This document shows positions 42,566-51,625 of a stretch of DNA of 64,000 nt, one piece after another. A model generated the notes under the pieces. The model was not told the origin of the DNA and did no database searches. It saw nothing but the letters and a program-made list of their open reading frames with translations. Numbering within the stretch: position 1 is the stretch's first letter; every line of letters begins with the position of its first letter. Origin of the DNA: JBGQOJ01 sp052119585 (lineage in GTDB: Bacteria > Pseudomonadota > Alphaproteobacteria > Rhodobacterales > Rhodobacteraceae); assembly GCF_052119585.1 (NCBI RefSeq), contig NZ_JBGQOJ010000010.1:1-64000 (forward strand). Reading direction: 5' to 3'. The position numbers and the translations under genes are program-made.

Positions 42566-43447
42566 ATGATGACAGACTGGAAAACACTCACGGACGACCT
42601 TTCGGATCAGGGGTATATTGCCTCTCCTGATCTGGCGATGGCGTTGCATATCGCCCTGACACTGGGCCGCCCCCTGTTGCTTGAAGGGGCGGCCGGCGTC
42701 GGCAAGACCGAGATCGCGCGCGCCTTGGCTGCCGCGCTGGGCACCCGCCTGATCCGGCTTCAATGCTACGAGGGGCTGGACGCGGCCCATGCGATTTATG
42801 AATGGAACTATCAGCGTCAGCTTTTGGCGATCCGCGCCGCAGCCGAAGACGGCAAAACCGGAAAGATCGTCGAAGACCGGATATTTTCCGAGGAATTCCT
42901 GCTGGAACGCCCCTTGTTGCAGGCCATCCGGCAGGATGTGTCGCCTGTTTTGCTGATCGACGAGATCGACCGCGCCGATCAGGAGTTCGAGGCCTATCTG
43001 CTGGAGGTTTTGTCGGATTTCCAGATCACCGTACCGGAACTGGGGACGTTGACGGCCAAGGCGCGGCCCCATGTGATCCTGACCTCGAACGGCACGCGTG
43101 ACCTGTCGGATGCGCTGCGTCGCCGCTGTATCTATGCCTATGTCGAATACCCCGACCGCAAGACGGAGCTGGCGATCCTTGCCGCGCGGTGCCCTACGAT
43201 TGACGCGCGGCTTGCCGCACAGATTGTGGGCTTTGTGCAATCTCTGCGCCGCGAAGAGCTGGAAAAAACCCCCGGCGTGGCGGAAATGCTTGATTTCGCG
43301 GCGGCGCTTGTCGGGCTTGGCATCAACGACCTGAACGATAACCCGGACCTGTTGCGCGCCAGCCTTGTGACCTTGTTGAAAACGCAGGCCGATCAGGCGA
43401 ACATCCCGATCGAGGTTGCGCAACGACTGGCGGGGAAGGCCGCATGA
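42566..43447 (+). CDS. coxD: CoxD: MoxR-type AAA+ ATPase for Mo-Cu site assembly
   Basis: This 293-residue AAA+ ATPase has Walker A EGAAGVGKTEIARALA, Walker B in VLLIDEIDRADQEFEAYLLE, and sensor 1 in VILTSNGTRDLSD. CoxD unfolds or remodels CoxL during insertion of sulfur and copper into the active site. The start may be ATG 42566, ATG 42569 or GTG 42557; no strong ribosome binding site decides. It overlaps coxE by ATGA. Confidence 0.9.
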   Translation: MMTDWKTLTDDLSDQGYIASPDLAMALHIALTLGRPLLLEGAAGVGKTEIARALAAALGTRLIRLQCYEGLDAAHAIYEWNYQRQLLAIRAAAEDGKTGKIVEDRIFSEEFLLERPLLQAIRQDVSPVLLIDEIDRADQEFEAYLLEVLSDFQITVPELGTLTAKARPHVILTSNGTRDLSDALRRRCIYAYVEYPDRKTELAILAARCPTIDARLAAQIVGFVQSLRREELEKTPGVAEMLDFAAALVGLGINDLNDNPDLLRASLVTLLKTQADQANIPIEVAQRLAGKAA

Positions 43448-44628
43448 CACAGGTCACCCGATTTTCCGGTCGCGACCCCGGCGCCACAGCCCGTGTGGCG
43501 GGGTTCATCGCGCATCTGCGGGAACACGGCTTTCGCTTGGGTGTGTTCGAGGCCGAAATGGCGGTCAACGCGCTGGCCCATGTGCAGGCCTCTGACCCGC
43601 AGGAGGTGCAACTGGCGCTAAAGGCGGTTTGCGCCGGCACGCAGCAAGAGGCGGACAGGTTCGGCATGCTGTTCGACAGCTATTGGCGCAACGCGGGGCG
43701 GGTGCGTGAAAAGGTTGTGAAATCTGCGGATAGCACCGCCAAACACACCAGAACCAGCCAGCAGGACAACGGGCAGCAGACATCCGGCACCGGCGCGATC
43801 GACAGCCCCGACACCGGGCGCGGCGATGGTGATGCCGCGGCGGACGGTCTGGGGCGGCTGGTGGCCAGTGGTGTGCAGAACCTGATGAAAAAGGACATGC
43901 GGGAACTGGTCTCGCCGCAGGACATCGCCGAGGCGGAAATCGTTGCCCGCCGTCTGGCCCTTGCCCTGCGCGACCGCAGATCGCGCCGCCAGATCGCCGC
44001 ACACAAGGGTGCGCGCATCGACTTTCGCAAGGTGATCCGGTACAGCCTGTCCAGCGGTGGGGAACCTGTTCGTCTGCCGCGCCGTCGCCGCCCGACGCGG
44101 CCTGTCCAACTGACGGTTCTGTGTGATGTCTCGGGGTCGATGACCGTCTATTCCCGCGTCTTTCTGGCGTTTCTTTCGGGCCTGATCCGGGCCGACCAGA
44201 CGGCGGATGCCTATCTGTTCCACACCCGTCTTGTGCGGATCACCGATGCGCTGCGCGATGATGATCCTTTGCGCGCCCTGAACCGGCTGACGCTTCTGGC
44301 AGACGGATTTGGCGGCGGATCAAGGATCGGCACCAATCTGGACCTGTTCAGCCGCACCTACGCCCGCCGTTTTGTCAGCGGGCGCAGCGTGGTTGTCATT
44401 CTGTCCGACGGGTATGACACCGACCCGCCGCAGGTTCTGGCCGATGCGTTGAAGGCGATAAAAAAGCGCGGGTGCAAGATCATCTGGCTGAATCCGCTGA
44501 AGGGCTGGACGGGCTATGAACCCGTCGCGCGGGGCATGGCCGCCGCCCTGCCGTATCTTGACCTTTTCGCCGCCGCCAACACGCTTGACAGCCTTGCCGC
44601 CCTTGAACCGGACCTTGCCCGCATATGA
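43444..44628 (+). CDS. coxE: CoxE: VWA-domain maturation protein
   Basis: The 394-residue protein carries a CoxE-type von Willebrand A domain in its C-terminal half. The metal-dependent adhesion site is visible as LCDVSGSMTVYSR (about residue 230) with later Thr and Asp positions, and DGYDTDPPQVLADALKAI follows. The central part is hydrophilic with Gly/Asp-rich stretches. CoxE partners with CoxD in maturation of CO dehydrogenase, and the four-base overlap fits co-production. Confidence 0.9.
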   Translation: MTQVTRFSGRDPGATARVAGFIAHLREHGFRLGVFEAEMAVNALAHVQASDPQEVQLALKAVCAGTQQEADRFGMLFDSYWRNAGRVREKVVKSADSTAKHTRTSQQDNGQQTSGTGAIDSPDTGRGDGDAAADGLGRLVASGVQNLMKKDMRELVSPQDIAEAEIVARRLALALRDRRSRRQIAAHKGARIDFRKVIRYSLSSGGEPVRLPRRRRPTRPVQLTVLCDVSGSMTVYSRVFLAFLSGLIRADQTADAYLFHTRLVRITDALRDDDPLRALNRLTLLADGFGGGSRIGTNLDLFSRTYARRFVSGRSVVVILSDGYDTDPPQVLADALKAIKKRGCKIIWLNPLKGWTGYEPVARGMAAALPYLDLFAAANTLDSLAALEPDLARI

Positions 44629-44638
44629 GGACCACCTT

Positions 44639-45478
44639 ATGACCAGCACCTCTTTCGAGACCCGCATAAGCGCCCTTCGGGACACCGGCGCGCCCTTCGC
44701 CATCGCGACCGTGGTGCGCACGGTCAACGCGACATCGGCCAAGCCGGGGGCAAAGGCGGTCATCCTGCAAGACGGCACAATTGCCGAAGGCTGGATCGGT
44801 GGCGGCTGCATCCGCGCCGCAGTGACAAAGGCCGCCCTTGCCGCGATCAGCCAAGGCAGGACACAGTTCATTTCCCTGCGCCCCGAAGACCTGCTGGAGG
44901 CCGAGGGCCTGACCCCCGGAGACGAGCGTGACGGCGTGCGGTTTGCCCGCAACGGCTGCCCCAGCAAAGGGTCGATGGATATTTTTGTGGAACCGGTTGT
45001 CCCGCAGCCTGAATTGGTGATCTGCGGCAGCGGCCCCGTGGCGCTTGCCCTTGTGCAGCTTGCTGGCCGGTTCGATTTCGCGCGCACGCTTTGCGCACCG
45101 GGACTTGCGCCGCCGGAGGCGCCCGGAGTCGAGAACCTGCGCGATGCGTTCGTGTTCGACACGGCCCCCGCCAGCAGCCGCTTTGTCATCATCGCAACGC
45201 AGGGCAAGGGCGACGAGGCGGCGCTTCGGGCCGCGCTGTCGGCCAACGCCAGCTATATCGCGTTCGTTGGCAGCCGCCGAAAGTTCGAAACGCTTGGCGC
45301 TGCGCTGGTCGCATCGGGCGTGGACCCTGCGGCCCTGTCGGCGATCAAATCGCCCGCAGGGCTGGATATTCACGCCATCACACCCGATGAAATCGCCCTG
45401 TCGATCCTGTCAGAGGTGGTGCTGCAGCGCCGGACCGCCACGCGTCAGGTCGGGGGGCAGGATCATGCAAGAAACTGA
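44639..45478 (+). CDS. coxF: CoxF: XdhC-family maturation protein
   Basis: This 279-residue protein has the XdhC N-terminal motif FAIATVVRTVNATSAKPGAK, with GWIGGGCIRAAV, and a C-terminal NAD(P)-fold segment (PELVICGSGPVALALVQLAG, YIAFVGSRRKFETL). XdhC proteins bind the molybdenum cofactor and aid its sulfuration. The start at ATG 44639 follows GAGG. It overlaps the next small ORF by 14 bases. Confidence 0.9.
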   Translation: MTSTSFETRISALRDTGAPFAIATVVRTVNATSAKPGAKAVILQDGTIAEGWIGGGCIRAAVTKAALAAISQGRTQFISLRPEDLLEAEGLTPGDERDGVRFARNGCPSKGSMDIFVEPVVPQPELVICGSGPVALALVQLAGRFDFARTLCAPGLAPPEAPGVENLRDAFVFDTAPASSRFVIIATQGKGDEAALRAALSANASYIAFVGSRRKFETLGAALVASGVDPAALSAIKSPAGLDIHAITPDEIALSILSEVVLQRRTATRQVGGQDHARN

Positions 45479-45620
45479 TTGCCCGACCAAAGCCGTGGCA
45501 ATGCCATCCTTGATCCGCAGCACCCTGTCACGGATCAACCGACGGTTCAGACGCCTGTGTCCCGCGCTGACGAAAGAGCAGGCGGACCTGCTTGCCGAAA
45601 TCAAATTCCCTTGCTGTTGA
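45465..45620 (+). CDS. Small ORF between coxF and coxG, 51 residues, Cys-Cys C-terminus
   Basis: An uninterrupted small gene starts inside coxF with ribosome binding site GGGGGGCAGG and ends 12 bases before coxG. The product is basic in the middle (LIRSTLSRINRRFRRLC) and acidic at the end (ALTKEQADLLAEIKF), finishing with Pro-Cys-Cys; two further Cys lie at about positions 6 and 33. Four cysteines in 51 residues suggest metal binding or a redox role. No named family is recognised. Its position within the maturation genes, with overlapping translation, suggests a role in Mo-Cu centre assembly, for instance copper or sulfur handling; this is inference. Confidence 0.6.
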   Translation: MQETDCPTKAVAMPSLIRSTLSRINRRFRRLCPALTKEQADLLAEIKFPCC

Positions 45621-45632
45621 AGGAACGCAAAA

Positions 45633-46085
45633 TTGGAACTTAACGACGAAATCATCATCAACGCCCCTGTCAGTGTCGTCTACGCGGCATTGAACGATCC
45701 GCTGATCCTGAAGGAATGCATCCCCGGTTGCGAAGAGTTGATCAAGCATTCCGACACAGAGCTGGAGGCAAAGGTTGTGCTGAAGGTCGGCCCGGTCAAG
45801 GCGCGGTTCGGCGGCAATGTGACGCTGGACACCGCAGGCGCACCGAACCGCTTCTCGCTTGTCGGCACCGGAAACGGCGGCGTCGCGGGCTTTGCCAAGG
45901 GCGGGGCGGATGTCGTGCTGGATGCAGACGGCGACACCACGATCCTGCGATATACGGCAAAGGCCGAAATCGGTGGAAAAATCGCCCAACTGGGTAGCCG
46001 CCTGATGACCAGCACAGCCAAAAAACTGTCCGGCCAGTTCTTCGCCAGATTTGCCGAGATTGTCGGAGAGAAAAACGCGGCCTAA
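45633..46085 (+). CDS. coxG: CoxG: SRPBCC-family protein
   Basis: This 150-residue protein of the CoxG/SRPBCC fold starts at TTG 45633 with AAGGA upstream. Typical features are IINAPVSVVYAALNDPLILKE, the conserved CIPGCEEL, and GGNVTLDTAGAP. CoxG of Oligotropha is longer and is thought to anchor the enzyme to the membrane through its C-terminus; here the C-terminal hydrophobic part is missing, so anchoring must occur otherwise or the role differs. It closes the cox cluster. Confidence 0.85.
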   Translation: MELNDEIIINAPVSVVYAALNDPLILKECIPGCEELIKHSDTELEAKVVLKVGPVKARFGGNVTLDTAGAPNRFSLVGTGNGGVAGFAKGGADVVLDADGDTTILRYTAKAEIGGKIAQLGSRLMTSTAKKLSGQFFARFAEIVGEKNAA

Positions 46086-46163
46086 GCCGCAAAACATCGC
46101 CCTGGCGGCCCCCTGGGGCTTGGCCAGGACGTATCTGTTCGCGGCCTAATCCGGTGCGACGGC

Positions 46164-46382
46164 TTATATGCTTTCGTTCAGATAGATGCACCCGTCCTGT
46201 GCAATGCTCAACACGTTCTGGTCATAAACACCGGTTTCGACAAGATAAAGCGCGTCTTCCTTTTCGACAGAAAGCGCGACGCGTCGTTGTCCGTCATTGT
46301 ATTTGAAGAATAACTCGTCCGCGGCCTCTATCGCGGCAGAGTTCGCTTTGCGTCGTTCTTCGACTGTGGCGAGATCATCCAT
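46164..46382 (-). CDS. Hypothetical protein, 72 residues
   Basis: This small acidic soluble protein has a good AGGAGGG site before its ATG. The first half is helical (VEERRKANSAAIEAADELFF), the second strand-rich (LYLVETGVYDQNVLSIAQDG). No family is recognised, and it stands alone, convergent with coxG. Confidence 0.55.
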   Translation of the reverse strand: MDDLATVEERRKANSAAIEAADELFFKYNDGQRRVALSVEKEDALYLVETGVYDQNVLSIAQDGCIYLNESI

Positions 46383-46720
46383 TGGGCGCGACCCTCCTGT
46401 GTGGCTACCTATTAATTAGTCATTTTGATAATTATTGGAATTGATCCCAATCATGACGCACAACATTTTTCACGCAGCCATGAAGAAATGACACACAGGG
46501 TGCGGCATTGTGCGGCTGTTCGGATGGTTCAGTGCAGTGTATTAAAACGTGCAGGCATGGGATGGGGATCGGCACAGAACCGCCCCAGCCGCCAAGGTCA
46601 AAAGTTTTGATTTGCGTGATACACTTTTGTCACAATAATTGCTGTATTGATAAAGAGTGATTCCGTGCAACGAGTTGGTTTTCTTTGCCCGCAGTCTTTG
46701 GCTTCCAGGAGGAAAAGCAA
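46383..46720. other. AT-rich intergenic region with possible promoter
   Basis: No gene is seen. TTGTCA (46628-46633) followed 17 bases later by ATAAAG is a weak -35/-10 candidate for the small gene at 46721. The region divides the cox cluster from the fermentation/ATPase block. Confidence 0.3.
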
Positions 46721-46996
46721 ATGAAGGCACCTATACTACGTTGGCAAGCCACTGCCGTTCCGTTCAGGTTGCAACGTGACGCGCTGAAACTGGGTCCGAT
46801 GCCCAGGGCAAGCCTTGAGACGTTCGTTGATCTGGGACTGACGGATCGCGACATCGGCAATTACTTCAAGGTCGCGCATCCGGTCGTCGCGGAATTGCGC
46901 AAGTGCTGGTGCATATCGCAGCCGAACGCAGAGCCGCCAGATGGTCATCCTTTGAACGGGGGCAGTGCGGCGGCCCGGCAATATTTCTCCGCGTAG
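46721..46996 (+). CDS. Hypothetical protein, 91 residues
   Basis: This small basic protein is preceded by AGGAGG at a good distance. The central segment (DLGLTDRDIGNYFKVAHPVVAELRKCW) resembles a helix-turn-helix, so it might bind DNA. Its C-terminus is Gly/Ser-rich. It lies 142 bases upstream of the MaoC-phosphotransacetylase gene in the same direction and could regulate it; no family name can be given. Confidence 0.55.
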   Translation: MKAPILRWQATAVPFRLQRDALKLGPMPRASLETFVDLGLTDRDIGNYFKVAHPVVAELRKCWCISQPNAEPPDGHPLNGGSAAARQYFSA

Positions 46997-47138
46997 CGGT
47001 CGCTCTGTCCGGCCCCTTGCCCTTGCGGTGCAATTCTTTCACACTCTCTGAATTGACCAGACATGCTTATCCCGCGCGACGCCTTCCGGGGCTGTGCCAG
47101 AAGGGGGGTATCGTATCGCCCTAAAAGGAGCGCGGGAT

Positions 47139-48527
47139 ATGCAATACATTGAAAACAAAACCTTTGACGAAATAAATATTGGCGAGAGCGCCGAACTTGT
47201 CCGCACTCTGCGCCATCAAGACATTGATCTGTTTTCCGCGATGTCGGGCAAGGTGAACCCGGCGCATGTCGATCAGGACTATGCACAGTCCGACGCGTTC
47301 CAGAAGGTGATAACCCACGGGATGTGGGGCGGGTCGTTGATATCCGCCGTGCTGGGCACGGAATTGCCCGGACCGGGAACGATTTACGTCAGTCAATCGC
47401 TGACCTTCCTGCGCCCCGTCGGGCTGGGGGAAACGGTGACCGTGCGCGTGACCGTGACGGAAAAACTGCCCGACGGGCAGCGCCTGCGCCTTCGGTGCCA
47501 GTGCATCAACCAGAACGGCGAGAACGTGATTGATGGCGAGGCCGAAGTCATCGCGCCGCCGAAAAAGGTCAGGCGGCCGCGTGTTGCCTTGTCGCGGGGG
47601 CATGTCCACGAGGTCGGTGCGCACTACAAAGAGCTGATCGAGGCGACATGTGACCTTGCGCCGATTGTCACTGCCGTGATCCACCCCTGCGACGAAACGT
47701 CATTGTCGGGCGCGGTCGAGGCAAAGTCGCAGGGCCTGATCACGCCTGTTCTTGTGGGGCCTGCCGCCAAGATCAGGGCCGTGGCGAAGGCGGCAAATAT
47801 CAGTCTGGACGGAATCGAGATAGACGATGTGCCCCATAGCCATGCCGCCGCAGAACGTGCCGTGGCACTGGTGCGAAACGGCACGGCGCAGGCCATGATG
47901 AAGGGGAAGCTGCATACCGACGAGATGATGCAGCCGATCCTGAACCGCGAAACGGGGCTGCGGACCGATCGGCGGATGAGCCATATTTTCGTGCTGGATG
48001 TGCCGCATTATCCCAAGCCGCTGTTCATCACCGATGCCGCGATCAACATCTACCCGACGCTGGAGGAAAAGCGTGATATCGTCCAGAACGCGATTGATCT
48101 GGCGCAGGCGCTTGGCATCGAAACCCCCAAGGTCGCGATCCTGTCGGCGGTCGAAACGGTCTACCCCAAGATCGCGTCAACGGTCGAGGCGGCGGCGCTG
48201 TGCAAGATGGCCGATCGCGGGCAGATCACTGGCGGGCTGCTGGATGGGCCACTGGCGTTCGACAACGCAATTTCCAAATCCGCAGCCGAGATCAAGGGGA
48301 TCAAATCCGAGGTCGCGGGCGACGCCGATATCCTTGTGGTGCCGGATCTGGAGGCGGGCAACATGATCGCGAAGCAGTTGATCTATCTTGCCGGTGCCGA
48401 TGCGGCGGGCATTGTCATCGGTGCCCGCGTGCCGATCATTCTGACCAGCCGTGCGGACGGGACAATGTCGCGGCTGGCATCCTGCGCGATCGCGCAACTT
48501 TATGCACATCACCGGCGGGTGCCCTGA
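47139..48527 (+). CDS. Bifunctional MaoC-type enoyl-CoA hydratase / phosphate acetyl(butyryl)transferase
   Basis: The 462-residue fusion has an N-terminal hot-dog MaoC domain (residues about 1-140) with the hydratase motif DIDLFSAMSGKVNPAHVDQD. A phosphate acyltransferase domain (residues about 165-455) follows, with AQAMMKGKLHTDEMMQPIL, FVLDVPHYPKPLFITDAAI and the closing VGARVPIILTSRADG-like region. It would form acyl phosphate from acyl-CoA for ATP synthesis or carbon overflow. AAGGAG precedes ATG 47139. Usually an acetate kinase follows; here the next gene is on the other strand (atpG, one base away), so the kinase must be elsewhere. Confidence 0.88.
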   Translation: MQYIENKTFDEINIGESAELVRTLRHQDIDLFSAMSGKVNPAHVDQDYAQSDAFQKVITHGMWGGSLISAVLGTELPGPGTIYVSQSLTFLRPVGLGETVTVRVTVTEKLPDGQRLRLRCQCINQNGENVIDGEAEVIAPPKKVRRPRVALSRGHVHEVGAHYKELIEATCDLAPIVTAVIHPCDETSLSGAVEAKSQGLITPVLVGPAAKIRAVAKAANISLDGIEIDDVPHSHAAAERAVALVRNGTAQAMMKGKLHTDEMMQPILNRETGLRTDRRMSHIFVLDVPHYPKPLFITDAAINIYPTLEEKRDIVQNAIDLAQALGIETPKVAILSAVETVYPKIASTVEAAALCKMADRGQITGGLLDGPLAFDNAISKSAAEIKGIKSEVAGDADILVVPDLEAGNMIAKQLIYLAGADAAGIVIGARVPIILTSRADGTMSRLASCAIAQLYAHHRRVP

Positions 48528-48528
48528 T

Positions 48529-49380
48529 CTAACGTCTGCTGCGGGATTTCTTGCTGGCCTGCTCGCCCGTCGCCAGCTCTATGATCTCGGCGGTGATCGC
48601 CTCTTGCCTGACGCGGCGTTGAACGGCCTCCAGCTTGGCCGTTTCGCGGGCGATCTGACTGCTGGCAGAGGTCGTCGCGGCCATCCGCGCCTCGTTCTCG
48701 GCGGTAAAGGCATGAAGGGCCGTATTGCAGACAAGCGCGTGGAAATAGTCCGCCCCGAGGGCGGCCAGCAGATCGGCATCCGGCAGGGTCTTTAACGGGG
48801 CAGGGCCGGTTCGGGCGGGAAGCGTGGACAGGTCGATCGGGAATATCTGGCTTCGCCTGATGTCTGCTGTTCCGGCGGACCATTCGCTGTGCACTGTCTC
48901 CAGCCGGTCGATCCGGCCGCTGCCGATCAGGGCATAGATCGCCTGCACAAGCTGATCCGCAAACCTTGGAATACCCGGAGAATGCGACGGCATCGCGCCC
49001 GTCCAGTAAGGTTTCATGCCGCCGGATTTCGCAATCGCGATACCCCGCGTGCCAACCAGAAAGATCGCTGTCCGGTCCTTATCATCCGGTAGGCTTGCGA
49101 TGATCCGCTCGCTGAAGGCCCCTGCAAAACCTTGTTCGGCGCAAAAGACCAGCAGCGCCAGACGGTCCGTGCCGGACGCGGGGGGCGGTGTGAGCGTGTC
49201 AGGGTCTGTCACCTGCCCCATGGCGGCTGCGATCGCCGCAGCGTAGCTGTCCACGGCGGCGATGTGGTCGCGGGCCACCCTTGCGCGTGCGGCGGCAATG
49301 CCCGTCATCGCGCCGACAACGGACCCAAGCTGTCGCAGGCCGTCCAGCCGCGCAGATATATCGGCCAGACGCACTGTCAT
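48529..49380 (-). CDS. atpG: N-ATPase gamma subunit
   Basis: This 283-residue central-shaft subunit of the F1 part is recognised by its N-terminal helix (LADISARLDGLRQLGSVVGA, then MTGIAAARARVARDHI) and the C-terminal helix with NEARMAATTSASSQIARE, the two coiled-coil arms that rotate inside the alpha/beta ring. It is the last gene of the N-ATPase operon and starts in an ATGA overlap with atpA. It is more divergent than the housekeeping gamma. Confidence 0.88.
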   Translation of the reverse strand: MTVRLADISARLDGLRQLGSVVGAMTGIAAARARVARDHIAAVDSYAAAIAAAMGQVTDPDTLTPPPASGTDRLALLVFCAEQGFAGAFSERIIASLPDDKDRTAIFLVGTRGIAIAKSGGMKPYWTGAMPSHSPGIPRFADQLVQAIYALIGSGRIDRLETVHSEWSAGTADIRRSQIFPIDLSTLPARTGPAPLKTLPDADLLAALGADYFHALVCNTALHAFTAENEARMAATTSASSQIARETAKLEAVQRRVRQEAITAEIIELATGEQASKKSRSRR

Positions 49381-50891
49381 GAGGCGTCGTCGGGGTGCAG
49401 GATATGGCCTGCAAGCGTGGTTATTGTGGACAGTATCAGCGCTATGTCGTCTGCGCTTGGGTCTTTTCCGGCGGCGATTGCGTTGCGCACCTCTGGCGCA
49501 CCGTCCGCCAGCGCGTCGGGCAGCGCCGCGCGGAATGTGGCGACCTCCTCTGGTGGCAACCCGTCCAGAATCCCCTCTTGCACCGCAAGAACCAGCGCGA
49601 CCTCCTCTGCCAGCGACATCGGCAGATGCTGCGGTTGCTTCAGGATCGCCCGAATGCGGGCACCTCTGGTCAACTGGCGTTTGACATGGGCGTCGGGCAT
49701 TCCGCCGAACCGCGTGAACATCTCCATCTCCAGAAACTGCGCATAGTCAAGCCGCAGGGATTTCGCGACATCCCGCAGCACCTTGGCCTGTGTCTTTCCC
49801 CCGACACGGCTGACACTTAGCCCGACATCGACGGCGGGTTTCTGGCCCTCGTGGAACAGCTTTGCGTCCAGCACGATCTGCCCGTCGGTGATCGAGATCA
49901 GGTTGGTCGGGATATAGGCCGAAAGATTGCCGGCGTCGGTTTCCGCAATGGGCAGGGCGGTCAACGACCCGCCCCCCTTGGCCCCCGACAGTTTCGCGGC
50001 CCGCTCCAGCAATCTGGCGTGGATGTAGAACACATCGCCGGGAAACGCCTCTCGTCCGGGGGATTGGCGGGTCAGAAGCGCTATCTCCCGGTGGGTGGCG
50101 GCGTGTTTCGACAGATCGTCGATCACCACCAGCGCATCCTGCCCGTTGTCGCGGAAATATTCCGCCATGGTAAAGCCCGCATAGGGCGCGATCCATTGCA
50201 GGCCGGGGGGGGCTGCGGCACTGGCCACGACAACGATGCACCGGTCAAAGTTGCCACCCTTTTGCATGGCGTCGATGGCGCGGCGCACGCTTGACGACTT
50301 TTGCCCGATGGCGATGTAGATGCAGATCATGTCACTGGATTTCTGCGCAATGATCGTATCGACGGCAAGCGTGGTCTTGCCGGTGGAATGGTCGCCCACA
50401 ATCAGCTCTCGCTGGCCACGCCCAAGGGGAAACAGCGTGTCGATGACCACAAGCCCGGTCTGGACCGGTTCGGTCACCAGATCGCGGTCGATGATTGCGG
50501 GGGCGGCGCGTTCTATGGGCATCGTGTGGCGGGCCGTGATCGGATCGCCCCCATCCAGCGGACGACCCAGCGGATCGACGATGCGCCCCAGCAAAGCCTC
50601 GCCCACGGGCACACGCACGACGTCCTCGGTGCCGAACACCTTGTCGCCCGCCTCGATTGCGGTGGCAGCATCCAGCAGGACGCAGCCGATCAGGTCGTCG
50701 TCCAGAACCTGTGCAAAACCGAACTGCCCCCCGTCAAACCGCAAAAGCTCGTCCAGCCGGACGTTCCCCAGGCCAGAGATCATGGCAACCCCATCGCCGA
50801 TCTCCTCGACCCGCCCCATTTGATACGCCGCAGGGCCAAGCGTGATCTGTTTCAGCCGGTCTTCTGCATCTGAAAGCCATGTGTCATGCAT
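49377..50891 (-). CDS. atpA: N-ATPase alpha subunit
   Basis: This 504-residue subunit is non-catalytic. The nucleotide-binding loop is LIVGDHSTGKTTLAVDTI (about residue 172), and later FRDNGQDALVVIDDLSKHA and QSPGREAFPGDVFYIHARLL are conserved. The start was set at ATG 50891 (MHDTWLSDAEDRL), eight bases inside the end of atpF. With the beta subunit it forms the F1 hexamer of the alternative ATPase. Confidence 0.92.
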   Translation of the reverse strand: MHDTWLSDAEDRLKQITLGPAAYQMGRVEEIGDGVAMISGLGNVRLDELLRFDGGQFGFAQVLDDDLIGCVLLDAATAIEAGDKVFGTEDVVRVPVGEALLGRIVDPLGRPLDGGDPITARHTMPIERAAPAIIDRDLVTEPVQTGLVVIDTLFPLGRGQRELIVGDHSTGKTTLAVDTIIAQKSSDMICIYIAIGQKSSSVRRAIDAMQKGGNFDRCIVVVASAAAPPGLQWIAPYAGFTMAEYFRDNGQDALVVIDDLSKHAATHREIALLTRQSPGREAFPGDVFYIHARLLERAAKLSGAKGGGSLTALPIAETDAGNLSAYIPTNLISITDGQIVLDAKLFHEGQKPAVDVGLSVSRVGGKTQAKVLRDVAKSLRLDYAQFLEMEMFTRFGGMPDAHVKRQLTRGARIRAILKQPQHLPMSLAEEVALVLAVQEGILDGLPPEEVATFRAALPDALADGAPEVRNAIAAGKDPSADDIALILSTITTLAGHILHPDDAS

Positions 50892-51621
50892 CGTCGCGCA
50901 GGGCCTTTGATATGTGGTCCAGATCCGCCTGCCAACTGTTGCGCAAGGTGAAATGGGGGCCGTGCAATTCATACCCCGCGATCAGCGCCGGATCGGTTTT
51001 ATAGGTGATGTCGCGTTTCGCGCCAAAGGCCGCGGTGACCGCCTTGGTCAGCTTTGCCTTTTGTGGCGCGTCCAGCGGGGACGCGCTGACCAGCTCCAGC
51101 GGTGCCGTGCCGTCGGTGATGTCCTTTAGCACCTCCGCGTCCATTCCGGCGATCCCGTCGATCAGCCATTGCCGGAATGCGGTATCCACGGCGTCGCCGT
51201 TCAGGCGCGCGGCAAGGCGCGCGGCGATCTGCACCGCAAGTTCTATCGCCTGATCCTTGCGCTCTGTTCTGGCGGCGGCCTTGTCGCGGGCGATCGTGTC
51301 GTTCGCCGCGTGCAGCAGGTCTGCGGCCTTGGCCTTTGCCGCCTCCAGTGCGTCGGCCTTGGCTTTTTCGGCCTCGGCCCGCGCGGCAGCCAGAAGCCTG
51401 TCACGCTCTGCGTCGAAACCGGCACGGGTGGTCTCGATGTCGGACAGGGCGGCGTCGACCTGACTTTGCTTTTCATCGACATTCGCCAACGAGGCCCGCG
51501 TTTCCGCCTGCCGCCGGGCAATGATCCCCGCAAGGGGGCGCCAGAAAACATGCTGAAGCAGCCAGATCAGGATCAGGACGTTGACGGCCTCCAGGCCAAG
51601 GGTCCACCAGTCCAGTGTCAT
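50884..51621 (-). CDS. atpF: N-ATPase b subunit with delta-like C-terminus
   Basis: The 245-residue protein combines two roles. The N-terminal helix (LEAVNVLILIWLLQHVFW) sits in the membrane, and a long charged coiled coil (residues about 35-130) forms the peripheral stalk. The last 70 residues (LELVSASPLDAPQKAKLTKAV, then TDPALIAGYELHG) resemble the C-terminal part of the delta subunit. The operon has no separate delta gene, so this domain probably replaces it, as in other N-ATPases. A five-base gap separates it from atpE, and it overlaps atpA by eight bases. Confidence 0.85.
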   Translation of the reverse strand: MTLDWWTLGLEAVNVLILIWLLQHVFWRPLAGIIARRQAETRASLANVDEKQSQVDAALSDIETTRAGFDAERDRLLAAARAEAEKAKADALEAAKAKAADLLHAANDTIARDKAAARTERKDQAIELAVQIAARLAARLNGDAVDTAFRQWLIDGIAGMDAEVLKDITDGTAPLELVSASPLDAPQKAKLTKAVTAAFGAKRDITYKTDPALIAGYELHGPHFTLRNSWQADLDHISKALRDDA

Positions 51622-51625
51622 GATG

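Noticed and set aside
46090..46130. Terminator after coxG
   Set aside because: CCTGGC and GCCAGG can pair around a long GC-rich loop, but no T-run follows, so it was not annotated.
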